Positions 26,805 through 36,458 are shown, numbered from the stretch's first letter. The stretch: DNA of 64,000 bases from Siccirubricoccus phaeus (GCF_008360935.1 NZ_SRXO01000002.1:248001-312000), one strand, 5' to 3'. The notes: a model not told the origin generated them from the sequence alone. Translations and numbers: made by a program.

Positions 26805-27590
26805 ATGAATGTCGCATCCCCGCCCGCCTCCCTGCATGGCTGGTCGCAGGAGGAGTGGCAGATCCGCTGCGATCTCGCGGCGCTGTACCGGCTCTGCGCG
26901 CATCACCGCTGGACCGACTGGATCTACACCCATATCAGCGCCCGGGTGCCGGGGCCGGAGCATCATTTCCTGCTCAACCGCTACGGCGTCATGCACCATG
27001 AGATGCGCGCCAGCGACCTGGTGAAGATCGACGTGAACGGCAACCCGGTGGAGGAGCCAGAGGGCTGGGACGGGCAGAGCGTGCTGGTGAACGCCGCCGG
27101 CTTCGTTATCCATTCCGCCGTGCACATGGCGCGGGAGGATGCGCATTTCGTCATCCACACCCACACCCAGGCCGGCATGGCCGTCGCCGCCCAGAAGCAC
27201 GGGCTGCTGCCGATCAGCCAGCACGCGCTGAAATTCTACGGCCACCTCGCCTACCACGACTATGAGGGCATCGCGCTCGACGAGGATGAGCGGGTGCGGC
27301 TGACCAACGACCTCGGCACCCACAACGCCATGGTGCTGCGCAACCACGGCCTGCTGGTCTGCGGCCCGACGGCGGGCGAGGCCTATCATGAGCTGTACTA
27401 TCTGGAGCGCGCCTGCTCCGCCCAGGTGGCGGCCCTGGCCGGCGGCTCCGAGCTGATCTTCCCGCCGGAGGAGGTCCGCCGCCATACCGCCGAACAATTC
27501 AACCGCCCGAGCGCGTCTTCCGGCAAGCAATTCGCCTGGAGCGCGGCGCTGCGGCTGATCGAGAACGACAAGCCGGACTACCGTTCTTGA
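26805..27590 (+). CDS. Class II aldolase/adducin-fold protein (second paralogue)
   Basis: Encodes 261 residues from ATG 26805 after GGAAGGAGAGAGAGCC. The His ligands are in FVIHTHTQAGMAVAA near 121 and VLRNHGLLVCGP near 182. As in the copy at 23059, the catalytic Glu position is Gly (NAAGFVIHSAVH). The two proteins align along their whole length with shared HDYEGIA and YYLE-type segments, so they are paralogues within one operon. Metal-dependent chemistry on a small acid or sugar-like compound is plausible; the specific reaction is unknown. Confidence 0.85.
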   Translation: MNVASPPASLHGWSQEEWQIRCDLAALYRLCAHHRWTDWIYTHISARVPGPEHHFLLNRYGVMHHEMRASDLVKIDVNGNPVEEPEGWDGQSVLVNAAGFVIHSAVHMAREDAHFVIHTHTQAGMAVAAQKHGLLPISQHALKFYGHLAYHDYEGIALDEDERVRLTNDLGTHNAMVLRNHGLLVCGPTAGEAYHELYYLERACSAQVAALAGGSELIFPPEEVRRHTAEQFNRPSASSGKQFAWSAALRLIENDKPDYRS

Positions 27591-29287
27591 CCGCCGAGCT
27601 GCTGATCGAGGGGCGCATCTTCCGTGGGTTGGCGGGGGGCTTCGCGGAGGCCCTCGCCATCGGCGGCGGGCGCGTGCTGGCGGTCGGCAGCCGGGAGGAG
27701 GTGGCGCATCTCGCCGGGCCGGGCACGCAGCGCATGGCCCTCGGGGAGCGGGTGGCGATCCCTGCCTTCAACGAGGCGCATATGCACCTGCTGCCTTATG
27801 GCCTCGGCCTGGCACAGGTGAATCTACGGCCGGAGGAGGTGACGACGCTGGAGGCGGCGCTCAGCCGCATCAGGGCCGCTGCGGCGAAGGCGCCGAAGGG
27901 CGCCTGGATCCTCGGCCGCGGCTACGACCATGCGGCGCTGGATGTCGGGCGGCACCCGACCTGCGCCGAGCTGGATGCGGCGGCGCCGCACAACCCGGTC
28001 TGGATCGTGCGGACCTGCGGCCATATGGGCGTGGCGAACAGCGCCGCCCTGGCCGCCGCCGGCATCGGCCACAACACGCCGGACCCGGAGGGCGGCGTCA
28101 TCGAGCGGCGCAGCGGGGAACTGACCGGGCTGATCCAGGAACGCGCCATGCGGCTGGTGAAGGGGGCGATGCCGGTCGCGCCCGAAGCGATGATGATCGA
28201 GGCGATCGAACTCGCCTGCCACAGGCTCGCCAGCTACGGCTTCGCCAGCGCCACCGACATGTATGTCGGCACCGTGGCGGGGCTGGCGGACATCCCCGCC
28301 TATCAAAAGGCCCAGGCGGAAGGCCGGCTGCCTTTGCGCATGTGGCAGGTGCTGGGCGGCAATCCGGAGGACATCGCCCAGGCGGCCTGGGAGCAGGGGC
28401 TGCGCCCGATGCAGGGCGATGACGGGCTGCGCTGGGGCGCCGTGAAGGTCTTCGCCGACGGCAGCGCCGGCGGCCTGACCGCCGCCTTCTTCGACCCCTA
28501 TCTGCCGGCGCCGACGCGGGGCGTCTTCACCTTCCCCGACGAGACCATGCAGGCGCTGCTGAAGCGCTACCATGAGCAGGGCTGGCAACTCGACATCCAC
28601 GCCATCGGCGATGCCGCCATCGAGCAGGTCCTTTGCGCGATGGAGGCGGCGGATACGCCGCAGCACCCCTTCGCCGGCCGCCGCCACCGGATCGAGCATT
28701 GCGGCTTCGTCACCCGCGACCAGCGGCGGCGGATGAAGGCGCGCGGCATCCTGCCGGTGCCGCAGCCGGTCTTCATGTATGAGTTCGGCGATCTCTACCT
28801 GGCCAATCTCGGGCCAGAGCGCAGCACCCACGCCTATCCGATGAAGACCTGGCTCGAGGAGGGGCATCACCCGGCGGCCTCCTCGGATTGTCCGGTCTCC
28901 ACCGTCGATCCCTTCGTGAACCTCTTCACCATGGTGACGCGGCGGACCAACCGCGGCACGGTGCTGGGGGCGGAGGAAGCCCTTTCCGTCGCCGAGGCGA
29001 TCCATTGCCAGACATGGTGCGGCGCCTATACGCAATTCGCCGAGGATCGCCGCGGCACGCTGGAGCCGGGCATGCTGGCCGACCTCGCCGTGCTGTCGCG
29101 CAACGTCTTCGCCTGCGCGCCGGAGGAGATTCTCGGCGCTCAGGCCGACCTCACCCTGCGCGACGGGCTGCCGATCTTCGATCGCCATGGCGAATTGGCG
29201 GCGCTGGACCGGCCGCCGGCCGCCGGTCCAGCCTTGATTGAGCCGGCGATTCACGCCCTGGGTGCCCCCAGGGCGATCGCAGGCTAA
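27587..29287 (+). CDS. Amidohydrolase family protein, YtcJ-like
   Basis: Encodes 566 residues from TTG 27587, which overlaps the preceding stop as TTGA; no better start is seen. It has the YtcJ (Amidohydro_3) layout: an N-terminal beta domain (LLIEGRIFRGLAGGFAEALA), HxH in FNEAHMHLLPYG near 65, GRGYDH, and KVFADGSAGGLTAAFFDPY near 287. WQLDIHAIGDAAIEQVL near 327 and RIEHCGFV near 367 follow, with Asp in HPAASSDCPVSTVDPF near 425. These cytoplasmic metalloenzymes hydrolyse amide or ester bonds of small molecules. The C-terminal ~25 residues are Ala/Pro-rich and not conserved in the family. Confidence 0.85.
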   Translation: MTAELLIEGRIFRGLAGGFAEALAIGGGRVLAVGSREEVAHLAGPGTQRMALGERVAIPAFNEAHMHLLPYGLGLAQVNLRPEEVTTLEAALSRIRAAAAKAPKGAWILGRGYDHAALDVGRHPTCAELDAAAPHNPVWIVRTCGHMGVANSAALAAAGIGHNTPDPEGGVIERRSGELTGLIQERAMRLVKGAMPVAPEAMMIEAIELACHRLASYGFASATDMYVGTVAGLADIPAYQKAQAEGRLPLRMWQVLGGNPEDIAQAAWEQGLRPMQGDDGLRWGAVKVFADGSAGGLTAAFFDPYLPAPTRGVFTFPDETMQALLKRYHEQGWQLDIHAIGDAAIEQVLCAMEAADTPQHPFAGRRHRIEHCGFVTRDQRRRMKARGILPVPQPVFMYEFGDLYLANLGPERSTHAYPMKTWLEEGHHPAASSDCPVSTVDPFVNLFTMVTRRTNRGTVLGAEEALSVAEAIHCQTWCGAYTQFAEDRRGTLEPGMLADLAVLSRNVFACAPEEILGAQADLTLRDGLPIFDRHGELAALDRPPAAGPALIEPAIHALGAPRAIAG

Positions 29288-29298
29288 CGGCCCGACCC

Positions 29299-30240
29299 AT
29301 GTTGCGTCACAGCCTGCATCGCCTGTTGCTCGCCATTCCCGTGCTGTTCGGGGTGCTGCTGATCGGCTTCCTGCTGATGCAGGTGGTGCCGACCGATGCC
29401 GCCCAGGTCCGTGCCGGCCCCAGCGCCACGCCCGATGTGGTGGAGGCCATCCGCCGCGACCTCGGCCTTGACCAGCCCCTCTACGTGCAATTCGGCCGCT
29501 ATCTATGGCGGCTGGCGCAGGGGGATCTCGGCGTCTCCATCATCAACAACGTGCCGGTGAGCCAGGAGCTGGGCGCCACCATCGGCCCGACGCTGGAACT
29601 GATGGCGGCGAGCCTGATCTGGGCGATTCCGCTCGGCATCGCCATGGGCACCTTCGCCGCCTATTGGCGCGGCTCCATCGCGGACCGGATCATCATGGCC
29701 TTCAGCGTGGCGGGCGTTTCCGTGCCGGTCTTCTTCCTCGGCCTGCTGCTGATCTGGTTCGTCGGCTTCCAGTGGCAATTGCTGCCCTTCACCGGCCGGG
29801 CCGGGCCGGTCTGGAGCTGGGACGGCTTCCAGGCCATCATCCTCCCGGCCGTCACGCTGGGCGGCGTCTTCGTCGGGCCGGTGGCGCGGATGACGCGGAC
29901 GGCGGTGCTGGACGTGCTCTCCGCCGACCATGTCCGCACCGCGCGCGCCAAGGGGCTGACGGAACGCTTGGTGGTGCTGCGGCATGCGCTGCGGAACGCG
30001 CTGATCCCGGTGGTGACGCTGATCGGCTTGCAGATCGGCTTCCTGCTGGGCGGGGCGGTGGTGACGGAAACGGTGTTCTCCTGGCCCGGCGTCGGGCGGC
30101 TGGCGGTGGGCGCCATCCTCTCCTCGGATCTCCCCATGGCGCAGGGGACCATCATCGTGCTCTCGGCCGGGTTCATCCTGGTGAACCTGCTGGTCGATGT
30201 GCTCTATGCCGGGCTGGACCCGCGGATGCGCGCGGCATGA
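29299..30240 (+). CDS. Dipeptide/oligopeptide-type ABC permease, DppB-like
   Basis: Encodes 313 residues. The N-terminal span is LLLAIPVLFGVLLIGFLLMQ, followed by RRDLGLDQPLYVQFGRYLWR and GDLGVSIINNVPVSQEL, the DppB/OppB periplasmic signature. The cytoplasmic loop VRTARAKGLTERLVVLRHAL near 213 contacts the ATPases. The C-terminus has TETVFSWPGVGRLAVGAI. It pairs with the next gene as the inner-membrane channel of a family-5 importer, 12 bp after the amidohydrolase. Confidence 0.93.
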   Translation: MLRHSLHRLLLAIPVLFGVLLIGFLLMQVVPTDAAQVRAGPSATPDVVEAIRRDLGLDQPLYVQFGRYLWRLAQGDLGVSIINNVPVSQELGATIGPTLELMAASLIWAIPLGIAMGTFAAYWRGSIADRIIMAFSVAGVSVPVFFLGLLLIWFVGFQWQLLPFTGRAGPVWSWDGFQAIILPAVTLGGVFVGPVARMTRTAVLDVLSADHVRTARAKGLTERLVVLRHALRNALIPVVTLIGLQIGFLLGGAVVTETVFSWPGVGRLAVGAILSSDLPMAQGTIIVLSAGFILVNLLVDVLYAGLDPRMRAA

Positions 30241-31118
30241 GCGCGACCACGGTGCCGAGCGCGGCGGAGGCGGTGCCGCCGAAGCGCGCTGGGCTGCTGG
30301 CGCGGCTGCTGAAGGACCCGGCGGCGGCGCTGGCGCTGGTGTTCGTGGTGCTGGTGGTGGCGGCCGCGGTGCTGGCGCCGGTGCTGGCGCCGAGCGATCC
30401 CTTCGACAACGACCTGGCGCGCACCATGCAGCCGCCCGGCTCGCCCGGCCTGCCGCTGGGGGCGGACTCCCAGGGGCGGGACATGATCACGCGGCTGCTG
30501 TTCGGGCTGCGCGTCTCCCTGGTGATGGGCGTGGTGGCGACGGGGGCGGGCGGCGCGGTGGGGGCGCTGCTGGGCTTCCTCGCGGCCTTCTATCAGCGCT
30601 GGCTGGATGGGCCGATCATGCGGCTGATGGACATGATGCTGTCCTTCCCCGCCATCCTGGTGGGGCTGGCCATTGCCGCCATTTTCGGACCTGGCGTCTT
30701 TTCCGTGGTGCTGGCGCTCTCCATTTCCACCGTGCCGCTGATGGCCCGCATCGTGCGCGGCAGCGCGCTGGTGGTAATGCGGCTGGACTATATCGAGGCG
30801 GCGCGGGCCATCGGCATGAGCGATGCGCGGCTGATCTGGCGTCACCTGGCGCCGAATTGCCTGAGCGGGATCTTCATCTTCGCCACTTTGCGTTTCGGCC
30901 AGGTGATCCTGCTGGGCTCGGCGCTGAGTTTCCTTGGTCTCGGCGCACAGCCACCGGTGGCGGAACTGGGGGCCATGGCCAGCGAGGGCCGCAATTTCCT
31001 GTTCTTCGCGCCGCATATCGCAGTGATTCCCTGCGTGCTGATCTTCTTCGTGGTTCTGGCCTTCAACGTGCTGGGCGACGCGCTGCGTGACGCGCTGGAT
31101 CCACGCCTGCGCGTCTGA
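30237..31118 (+). CDS. Dipeptide/oligopeptide-type ABC permease, DppC-like
   Basis: Encodes 293 residues from ATG 30237 (ATGA overlap). It has the DppC features: a cytoplasmic N-tail, then a span near AALALVFVVLVVAAAVLAPV, GADSQGRDMITRLLFGLRVS near 80, and the loop YIEAARAIGMSDARLIWRHL near 185. SALSFLGLGAQPPVAELG near 225 and NVLGDALRDALDPRLRV at the C-terminus are also typical. It is followed by two hairpins before the binding-protein gene. Confidence 0.93.
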   Translation: MSATTVPSAAEAVPPKRAGLLARLLKDPAAALALVFVVLVVAAAVLAPVLAPSDPFDNDLARTMQPPGSPGLPLGADSQGRDMITRLLFGLRVSLVMGVVATGAGGAVGALLGFLAAFYQRWLDGPIMRLMDMMLSFPAILVGLAIAAIFGPGVFSVVLALSISTVPLMARIVRGSALVVMRLDYIEAARAIGMSDARLIWRHLAPNCLSGIFIFATLRFGQVILLGSALSFLGLGAQPPVAELGAMASEGRNFLFFAPHIAVIPCVLIFFVVLAFNVLGDALRDALDPRLRV

Positions 31119-31128
31119 CTCAAGGTTT

Positions 31129-31185
31129 CCAAAGGCCCTTCGGCCTTTGGCAGGGAGAGCGCGAGAGGGACCGCGTCCCTCTCGC
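31129..31185 (+). terminator. Two hairpins inside the peptide-transporter operon
   Basis: CCAAAGGCC-CTTC-GGCCTTTGG (31129-31150) and GCGAGAGGGA-CCGCG-TCCCTCTCGC (31161-31185) are perfect 9- and 10-bp stems. The first, with its GGTTT leader, is repeated exactly at 47835-47861. There is no U tract, so processing, mRNA-stabilising or partial-termination roles are possible. They separate the permease genes from the highly expressed type of binding-protein gene. Confidence 0.6.
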
Positions 31186-31203
31186 ATGTCGGGAGGTTGG
31201 GGG

Positions 31204-32784
31204 ATGAGAAAGCTAGCTTACGCCGCGCTGCTGGCTCTCGTGGCCGGCACGGCGCATGCGCAGCCCGCGCCACGCAACACGCTGGTGGTGCTGCGCGAGA
31301 TCGACGCCGACAATTACGACCCGCCGCGCTCCACGGCGCGTTCCGCCGGCGAGAGCCTCTACATGATGAGCGACACGCTCGTCTCGCTCGACTGGGACAT
31401 GAAGACCGTCCGCCCCGGCCTCGCCGAGCGCTGGGATGTCTCGGAGGATGGCCGGCTCTACACCTTCCATCTCCGCCGTGACGTCACCTTCTGCGATGGC
31501 AAGCCCTTCACCGCGCGCGACGTGGTCTACACCATCAATCGCTGGCTGGACCCCGCCACCCGCAGCCCGGTGCGCTGGCGCGCCGGCCCGGTGAAGGAGG
31601 TGCGCGCGAAGGACGATTACACCGTGGAGTACGAGCTGACGGAGCCCTATGGCGAGCTCCTGTATCAGCTCTCCCTGTTCTTCGCCTCCATCGTCGATCA
31701 GGCGACGGTCGAGAAGCTCGGCGCGAATTTCGGCGTGCAGGGCTTCAACGGCACCGGCCCCTTCTGCTGGGTGAGCTGGACGCCGCGGCAGGAACTCGTC
31801 CTGCAGCGCCACCCGAATTACCGCTGGGGCCCGCCCATCTACCGCAACCCCAGCCCGCAGGTGGAGCGGGTGATCTGGCGCGTGGTGCCGGAGAGCCAGA
31901 CGCGCCTCGCCGCGCTGCAGACCGGCCAGGCGGATGCGACGCAGTACATCCCGAACGTCGCCATCAACCAGCTCCGCAACGTGCCGACGGTGCGCATGTC
32001 CACCCAGGAGAACTACTTCTGGGACTACTTCCTCGGCTTCAAGGTGGACAAGCCGGTGGTGAGCGACCCGGCGATCCGCCGTGCCATCAACCAGGCGGTC
32101 AACCGCAGCGCCATCGTCCAGGCGGTGTGGTTCGGCTCGGCGCAGCCGGCGACGTCCTATCTCAACCCCAACACCGCGGGCTATGACGCGGAGGCGGCGA
32201 AGCTGGTGCCGGGCTACGACCCGGATGCGGCGCGTCGCACGCTGGACGAGGCCGGCTGGCGCATGGGCCCGGACAATGTGCGGGTGAAGGATGGCCAGCG
32301 CGCCAGCTTCCTGACCTATGCCATCAACACCCAGACCTCGCGGCAGTATCTGGAGGCGATCCAGGCCGACCTGCGCCGCATCGGCATCGAGATGCGCATC
32401 CAGCTCTGGGATGCGACGGTGGGCTGGGGCAAGCTGGCGACGCAGGAATTCGACGCCTTCACCATGTCCTACCCCTATGTGACGGCGACGGATGCCTTCT
32501 CGCTCTACTTCGACAGCCGCAACCGCCCGACGCCGAACCGGATGAACTGGAACGACCCGGCGACTGACGAGGCGCTGACCCAGGCGAAGGTGGCGCTGGA
32601 CCCGGCGGCGCGGGCGGCGGCGATCGCCCGGGCGCAGCGCATCGTGGCGGAGAACAATGTGTGGCTGCCGCTGGCGCGGGAGCAGATCTGGGTGGCGGCC
32701 TCGCAGCGCACGGAGGGCGTGCGGGCGCATGGCATCTACGGCGTGGCGCTGTACAAGGGGCTGGATATCCGGCTGACGCGGTAG
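31204..32784 (+). CDS. Family 5 extracellular solute-binding protein (DppA/OppA-like)
   Basis: Encodes 526 residues from ATG 31204 with GGGAGG 7 nt upstream. The signal peptide MRKLAYAALLALVAGTAHAQ has a clear AxA cleavage site. The SBP_bac_5 core shows LVSLDWDMKTVRPGLAERWD near 62, FHLRRDVTFCDGKPFTARDV near 90 and NGTGPFCWVSWTPRQELVL near 180. The C-terminal lobe carries NLPEP-less ends such as YGVALYKGLDIRLTR. It is the periplasmic receptor for the Dpp-like importer encoded around it. The ligand need not be a peptide; linked amidohydrolases suggest an amide- or N-containing compound. Confidence 0.92.
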   Translation: MRKLAYAALLALVAGTAHAQPAPRNTLVVLREIDADNYDPPRSTARSAGESLYMMSDTLVSLDWDMKTVRPGLAERWDVSEDGRLYTFHLRRDVTFCDGKPFTARDVVYTINRWLDPATRSPVRWRAGPVKEVRAKDDYTVEYELTEPYGELLYQLSLFFASIVDQATVEKLGANFGVQGFNGTGPFCWVSWTPRQELVLQRHPNYRWGPPIYRNPSPQVERVIWRVVPESQTRLAALQTGQADATQYIPNVAINQLRNVPTVRMSTQENYFWDYFLGFKVDKPVVSDPAIRRAINQAVNRSAIVQAVWFGSAQPATSYLNPNTAGYDAEAAKLVPGYDPDAARRTLDEAGWRMGPDNVRVKDGQRASFLTYAINTQTSRQYLEAIQADLRRIGIEMRIQLWDATVGWGKLATQEFDAFTMSYPYVTATDAFSLYFDSRNRPTPNRMNWNDPATDEALTQAKVALDPAARAAAIARAQRIVAENNVWLPLAREQIWVAASQRTEGVRAHGIYGVALYKGLDIRLTR

Positions 32785-32839
32785 CGCCGCTGCCGCCGCC
32801 TGTCGCATGCGGTGGGCGGCGGCCAGGGAGATGGGATGG

Positions 32840-34273
32840 ATGAGCATCACGCTGATCAGGAACGCCGAGGTTGCCATCCTCTGGGATGCCGCCGTGCAGC
32901 AGCATGTCTATGCAACCGATGTGGACATCGCCTTCGAGGGCGGGCGGCTCGTCCATGTCGGCGGCGCCTATGCCGGCCCGGCGGCGGAGACCATTTCCGG
33001 CCGTGGCGTGATGGTGATGCCCGGGCTGGTGAACATCCACTCCCACCCCTCCAGCGAGCCCATGAACAAGGGCTTCACCGATGAGGTGGGGACGCCCGGC
33101 CTCTACAATTCCTCCCTCTACGAATACTTGCCCATCTTCCGCGCCGATGCGGAGGCGGTGCCGAGCTGCGTGCGCGTCGCGCTGAGCGAGTTGCTGCTCT
33201 CCGGCGTCACCACCGTCGCCGATCTCTCCATGGCGCATCCGGGCTGGCTGGACCTGCTCGGCGAATCCGGCATGCGCGTCTGCATCGCGCCGATGTTCCG
33301 TTCCGCCCGCTGGTTCACGAAGAACGGCCATGTGGTGGAATACGAATGGGACGAGGCCGCCGGCCAGAAGGCCTTCGCCGAGGCGATGACGCTGATCGAG
33401 CGCGCCGAGCAGCATGAGAGCGGCCGCCTCTTCGGCATGGTGGTGCCGGCGCAGATCGACACCTGCACGCCGGAGCTGCTGCGCGACAGCTTCGACGAAG
33501 CCAAGCGCCGCGGCGTCTCCTGGCAGATCCACGCCGCGCAATCGGTCTCCGAATTCCATGAGATCACCCGGCGCCACGGCTTCACGCCCATCGGCTGGCT
33601 GCATGAGCAGGGGCTGCTCTCGGAGCGCAGCATCATCGGCCATGGCATCTTCCTGGATGACCATCCGAGCACGCCCTGGCATACCCGCCGGGATCTCGAC
33701 CTGCTGGCGGAGACCGGCACCACCGTCGCGCATTGCCCGACCGTCTTCGCCCGGCGCGGCATCACCCTGAAGCATCTCGGCCGCTACAAGCGGCATGGCG
33801 TGAATATGGGCCTCGGCACGGACACCTATCCGCACAACATGCTGGATGAGATGCGCCTCGCCGCCTATCTCGCCCGCACCCAGGCGACCGATCCGCGCAG
33901 CCTCACCACCACGGAGCTGTTCGAGGCGGCGACCATCGGCGGCGCGAAGGCGCTGGGCCGCGACGATATCGGCCGCCTCGCCGCCGGCTGCCGCGCCGAT
34001 CTCGTGCTGGTAGACGTCGCCCACCCGATGATGCGTCCGGCCCGCGACCCGCTGCGCAGCCTGATCTACGCCGCGGGCGATCGGGCGCTGAAGGCGGTCT
34101 ATGTGGATGGCAGCAAGGTCGTGGAAAACGGCGAGGTGCTGACCATGGATTACCGCACCGCCGCCGCGCATCTGCACGAGGCGCAGCAGCGCATCGCGGA
34201 CCGCGTGCCGGAGCGGGACTGGAACCACCGCACGGCGGAGCAGATCTCCCCCACCACCTTCCGCTGGACCTGA
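32840..34273 (+). CDS. Amidohydrolase, chlorohydrolase/guanine deaminase (AtzA/TrzA) type
   Basis: Encodes 477 residues; ATG 32840 ([13 protein letters not shown]) is preferred over ATG 32831 because GGGAG lies at a workable distance. The metal site is HxH in [16 protein letters not shown] near 72, His in [12 protein letters not shown] near 230, His in [11 protein letters not shown] near 265, and Asp in [15 protein letters not shown] near 330. These belong to subtype III amidohydrolases that deaminate or dechlorinate heteroaromatic rings such as guanine, cytosine or s-triazines. The position between a peptide-type receptor and its ATPases implies that it acts on the imported compound. The exact substrate is unknown. 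Confidence 0.87.
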   Translation: MSITLIRNAEVAILWDAAVQQHVYATDVDIAFEGGRLVHVGGAYAGPAAETISGRGVMVMPGLVNIHSHPSSEPMNKGFTDEVGTPGLYNSSLYEYLPIFRADAEAVPSCVRVALSELLLSGVTTVADLSMAHPGWLDLLGESGMRVCIAPMFRSARWFTKNGHVVEYEWDEAAGQKAFAEAMTLIERAEQHESGRLFGMVVPAQIDTCTPELLRDSFDEAKRRGVSWQIHAAQSVSEFHEITRRHGFTPIGWLHEQGLLSERSIIGHGIFLDDHPSTPWHTRRDLDLLAETGTTVAHCPTVFARRGITLKHLGRYKRHGVNMGLGTDTYPHNMLDEMRLAAYLARTQATDPRSLTTTELFEAATIGGAKALGRDDIGRLAAGCRADLVLVDVAHPMMRPARDPLRSLIYAAGDRALKAVYVDGSKVVENGEVLTMDYRTAAAHLHEAQQRIADRVPERDWNHRTAEQISPTTFRWT

Positions 34274-35256
34274 TGCAAGCGCCGCTCCTCGCCATCGACG
34301 GCCTTCGTACCGTCTTCCGTACCTCCTCGGGCGAGGTGGCGGCGGTGGATGGCGTCTCCCTCGCCGTGCCGCGCGGCCGCACCCTCGGCATCGTGGGGGA
34401 GAGCGGCTGCGGCAAATCCATGCTCTCGCTGTCCGTCATGCGGCTGGTGCCGCGGCCGGGGCGCGTCGCGGCCGGTAGCGTGCGGCTGGAAGGGCGGGAC
34501 CTCCTCACCCTTTCGCCCGCCGAGATGCGCAGCGTGCGCGGCGGCCAGGTGGCGATGATCTTCCAGGAGCCGATGACCAGCCTCAATCCGGTCCACACCA
34601 TCGGCGACCAGATCATCGAGGCGATGCAGGCGCATGAGGCCGGCGGGCGCGACCTGCGCGACCGCGCCATCGAAGCGCTGCGCCGCGTCCGCATCCCGGC
34701 ACCGGAGCGGCGGCTGGACGAATACCCGCACCAGCTCTCCGGCGGCATGCGGCAGCGGGTGATGATCGCCATGGCGCTGGCCTGCCGGCCGAAGCTGCTG
34801 ATCGCCGACGAGCCGACCACGGCGCTGGACGTGACGGTGCAGGCGCAGATCCTGGACCTGCTGCGCGAATTGCAGGCGGAGACCGGGATGAGCATCATCC
34901 TCATCACCCATGACCTCGGCGTGGTGGCGGAAATGGCGGATGAGGTGGCGGTGATGTATGCCGGCCGGGTGGTGGAGCAGGCGACCGCCCGTGCCCTGTT
35001 CGAGGACCCGCAACACCCCTATACGCTGGGCCTGCTCGGCTCCATCCCGCGGCTGGATGAGGAGCGCGACCGCCTGCTGGCCATCGAGGGCGCGGTGCCG
35101 CCGCCCTTCGCCCTGCCGCCGGGGTGCAGGTTTGCGCCGCGCTGCCCGTTCTCCATCACCGAGTGCACGGCGGCGATGCCGCCGCTGCGGGAGCTGGCGG
35201 AGGGGCACGGGGCGGCCTGCATCCGGGCGCCGGTCGAGCAGGCGGTGGCGGCGTGA
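34273..35256 (+). CDS. Oligopeptide-type ABC transporter ATPase, DppD-like
   Basis: Encodes 327 residues; ATG overlaps the previous stop as TGATG. Walker A GESGCGKS lies at 42-49, the Q-loop in [18 protein letters not shown], signature [15 protein letters not shown] near 156, and Walker [19 protein letters not shown] near 176. The C-terminal oligo_HPY segment [17 protein letters not shown] carries the Cys cluster typical of DppD/OppD. It works as a heterodimer with the next protein. Confidence 0.93.
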   Translation: MQAPLLAIDGLRTVFRTSSGEVAAVDGVSLAVPRGRTLGIVGESGCGKSMLSLSVMRLVPRPGRVAAGSVRLEGRDLLTLSPAEMRSVRGGQVAMIFQEPMTSLNPVHTIGDQIIEAMQAHEAGGRDLRDRAIEALRRVRIPAPERRLDEYPHQLSGGMRQRVMIAMALACRPKLLIADEPTTALDVTVQAQILDLLRELQAETGMSIILITHDLGVVAEMADEVAVMYAGRVVEQATARALFEDPQHPYTLGLLGSIPRLDEERDRLLAIEGAVPPPFALPPGCRFAPRCPFSITECTAAMPPLRELAEGHGAACIRAPVEQAVAA

Positions 35257-36458
35257 GCAGCGTGGCGCCATCCCCACCCCAACCCTCCCCCGCAGGCGGG
35301 GGAGGGAGCGACACCCCGTCGCCCGCGCAGCGGGGGGGTGGCGGCACGGCCGCCAACGGGACCCGCGCGGCAGCGCGGGAGGGTGGGAGCCATGCCGCCA
35401 AGCCGCTCCTCGCCGTCGAGAATCTCGTCAAGCACTACCCCGTCCGCCGCGGCCTGATCCTCGCCCGCCAGGTCGGCACGGTGCGGGCCGTGGACGGCGT
35501 CTCCTTCACCCTGAACCGCGGCGAGACCCTGGCGCTGGTCGGCGAATCCGGCTGCGGCAAATCCACCACCGCCCGCCTCGTCCTGCGCCTCATCGAGCCC
35601 AGCGCGGGTCGCGTGGCGATCGAGGGCGAGGACATCACCTCCCTTTCCGGCGCCGCGCTGCGCCGCCTGCGCCGCCGCGCCCAGATCATCTTCCAGGACC
35701 CCTATGCCTCGCTGAACCCGCGGCTTTCCGTCGGCGACGCCATCGCCGAGCCGATGGTGGTGCACGGCATCGGCGATGCCGCCGCCCGCGCCGCGCGGGT
35801 GCGGGAATTGCTCGGCCTGGTCGGCCTCGCGCCCTATCACGCCGATCGCTACCCGCATGAATTCAGCGGCGGCCAGCGCCAGCGCATCGGCATCGCCCGG
35901 GCGCTCGCCGTGCAGCCGGAGCTGGTGGTGTGCGACGAGCCGGTCTCCGCCCTCGATGTCTCCATCCAGGCCCAGGTGGTGAACCTGCTGAAGGAGCTGC
36001 AGTTGCGCTTCGGCCTCGCCTATCTCTTCATCGCGCATGACCTCGCCGTGGTGAAGCACATGGCGGACCGCGTCGCCGTCATGTATCTCGGCCGCATCGT
36101 GGAGATCGCCGAGAAGCGCGCCCTCTTCGCCGCGCCGCGCCACCCCTATACGCGGGCGCTGCTGGCCGCCATCCCGCATCCGGATCCCAGCCGGCGCGGC
36201 CAGGTGACGCCGCTCGGCGGCGACGTGCCCAGCCCCATGGCCATCCCGCCCGGCTGCCGCTTCCACACCCGCTGCCCGCATGCGGCGGAACTCTGCCGCA
36301 CCCAGGAGCCGCCGGCGCTGGAAATCGGCCCCGGCCATCTCGCCGCCTGCCATTTCGCCGCCACCCTGCCGCCGGTGGCGGCGGCGCCGGGCGGCGGCCT
36401 CAGCTCGTTGGCGGCGAAGCGCCTGGCGCTCTTCGCGGCCGGCCGTCCTGCCGCCTGA
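35253..36458 (+). CDS. Oligopeptide-type ABC transporter ATPase, DppF-like, with repeat-encoded N-terminus
   Basis: Encodes 401 residues from GTG 35253 (GTGA overlap). Homology to DppF starts near residue 49 ([19 protein letters not shown]). Walker [10 protein letters not shown] lies near 94, signature [15 protein letters not shown] near 204, Walker [18 protein letters not shown] near 224, and [17 protein letters not shown] near the end. Residues 4-47 ([25 protein letters not shown] and so on) are low complexity and encoded by an intergenic-type GC hairpin repeat at 35262-35391. ATG 35392 is out of frame, so translation appears to run through the repeat in frame. Confidence 0.9.
   Translation: MSSVAPSPPQPSPAGGGGSDTPSPAQRGGGGTAANGTRAAAREGGSHAAKPLLAVENLVKHYPVRRGLILARQVGTVRAVDGVSFTLNRGETLALVGESGCGKSTTARLVLRLIEPSAGRVAIEGEDITSLSGAALRRLRRRAQIIFQDPYASLNPRLSVGDAIAEPMVVHGIGDAAARAARVRELLGLVGLAPYHADRYPHEFSGGQRQRIGIARALAVQPELVVCDEPVSALDVSIQAQVVNLLKELQLRFGLAYLFIAHDLAVVKHMADRVAVMYLGRIVEIAEKRALFAAPRHPYTRALLAAIPHPDPSRRGQVTPLGGDVPSPMAIPPGCRFHTRCPHAAELCRTQEPPALEIGPGHLAACHFAATLPPVAAAPGGGLSSLAAKRLALFAAGRPAA
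35262..35391. repeat. GC-rich hairpin repeat inside the dppF-like gene
   Basis: Contains CCCTCCCCCGC-AG-GCGGGGGAGGG and further GC hairpins (CGGCACGGCCG; CCCGCGCGGCAGCGCGGG) at the junction of two ATPase genes. The sequence type is typical of intergenic repeats, yet it is read in frame as the N-terminus of the second ATPase. Confidence 0.7.
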
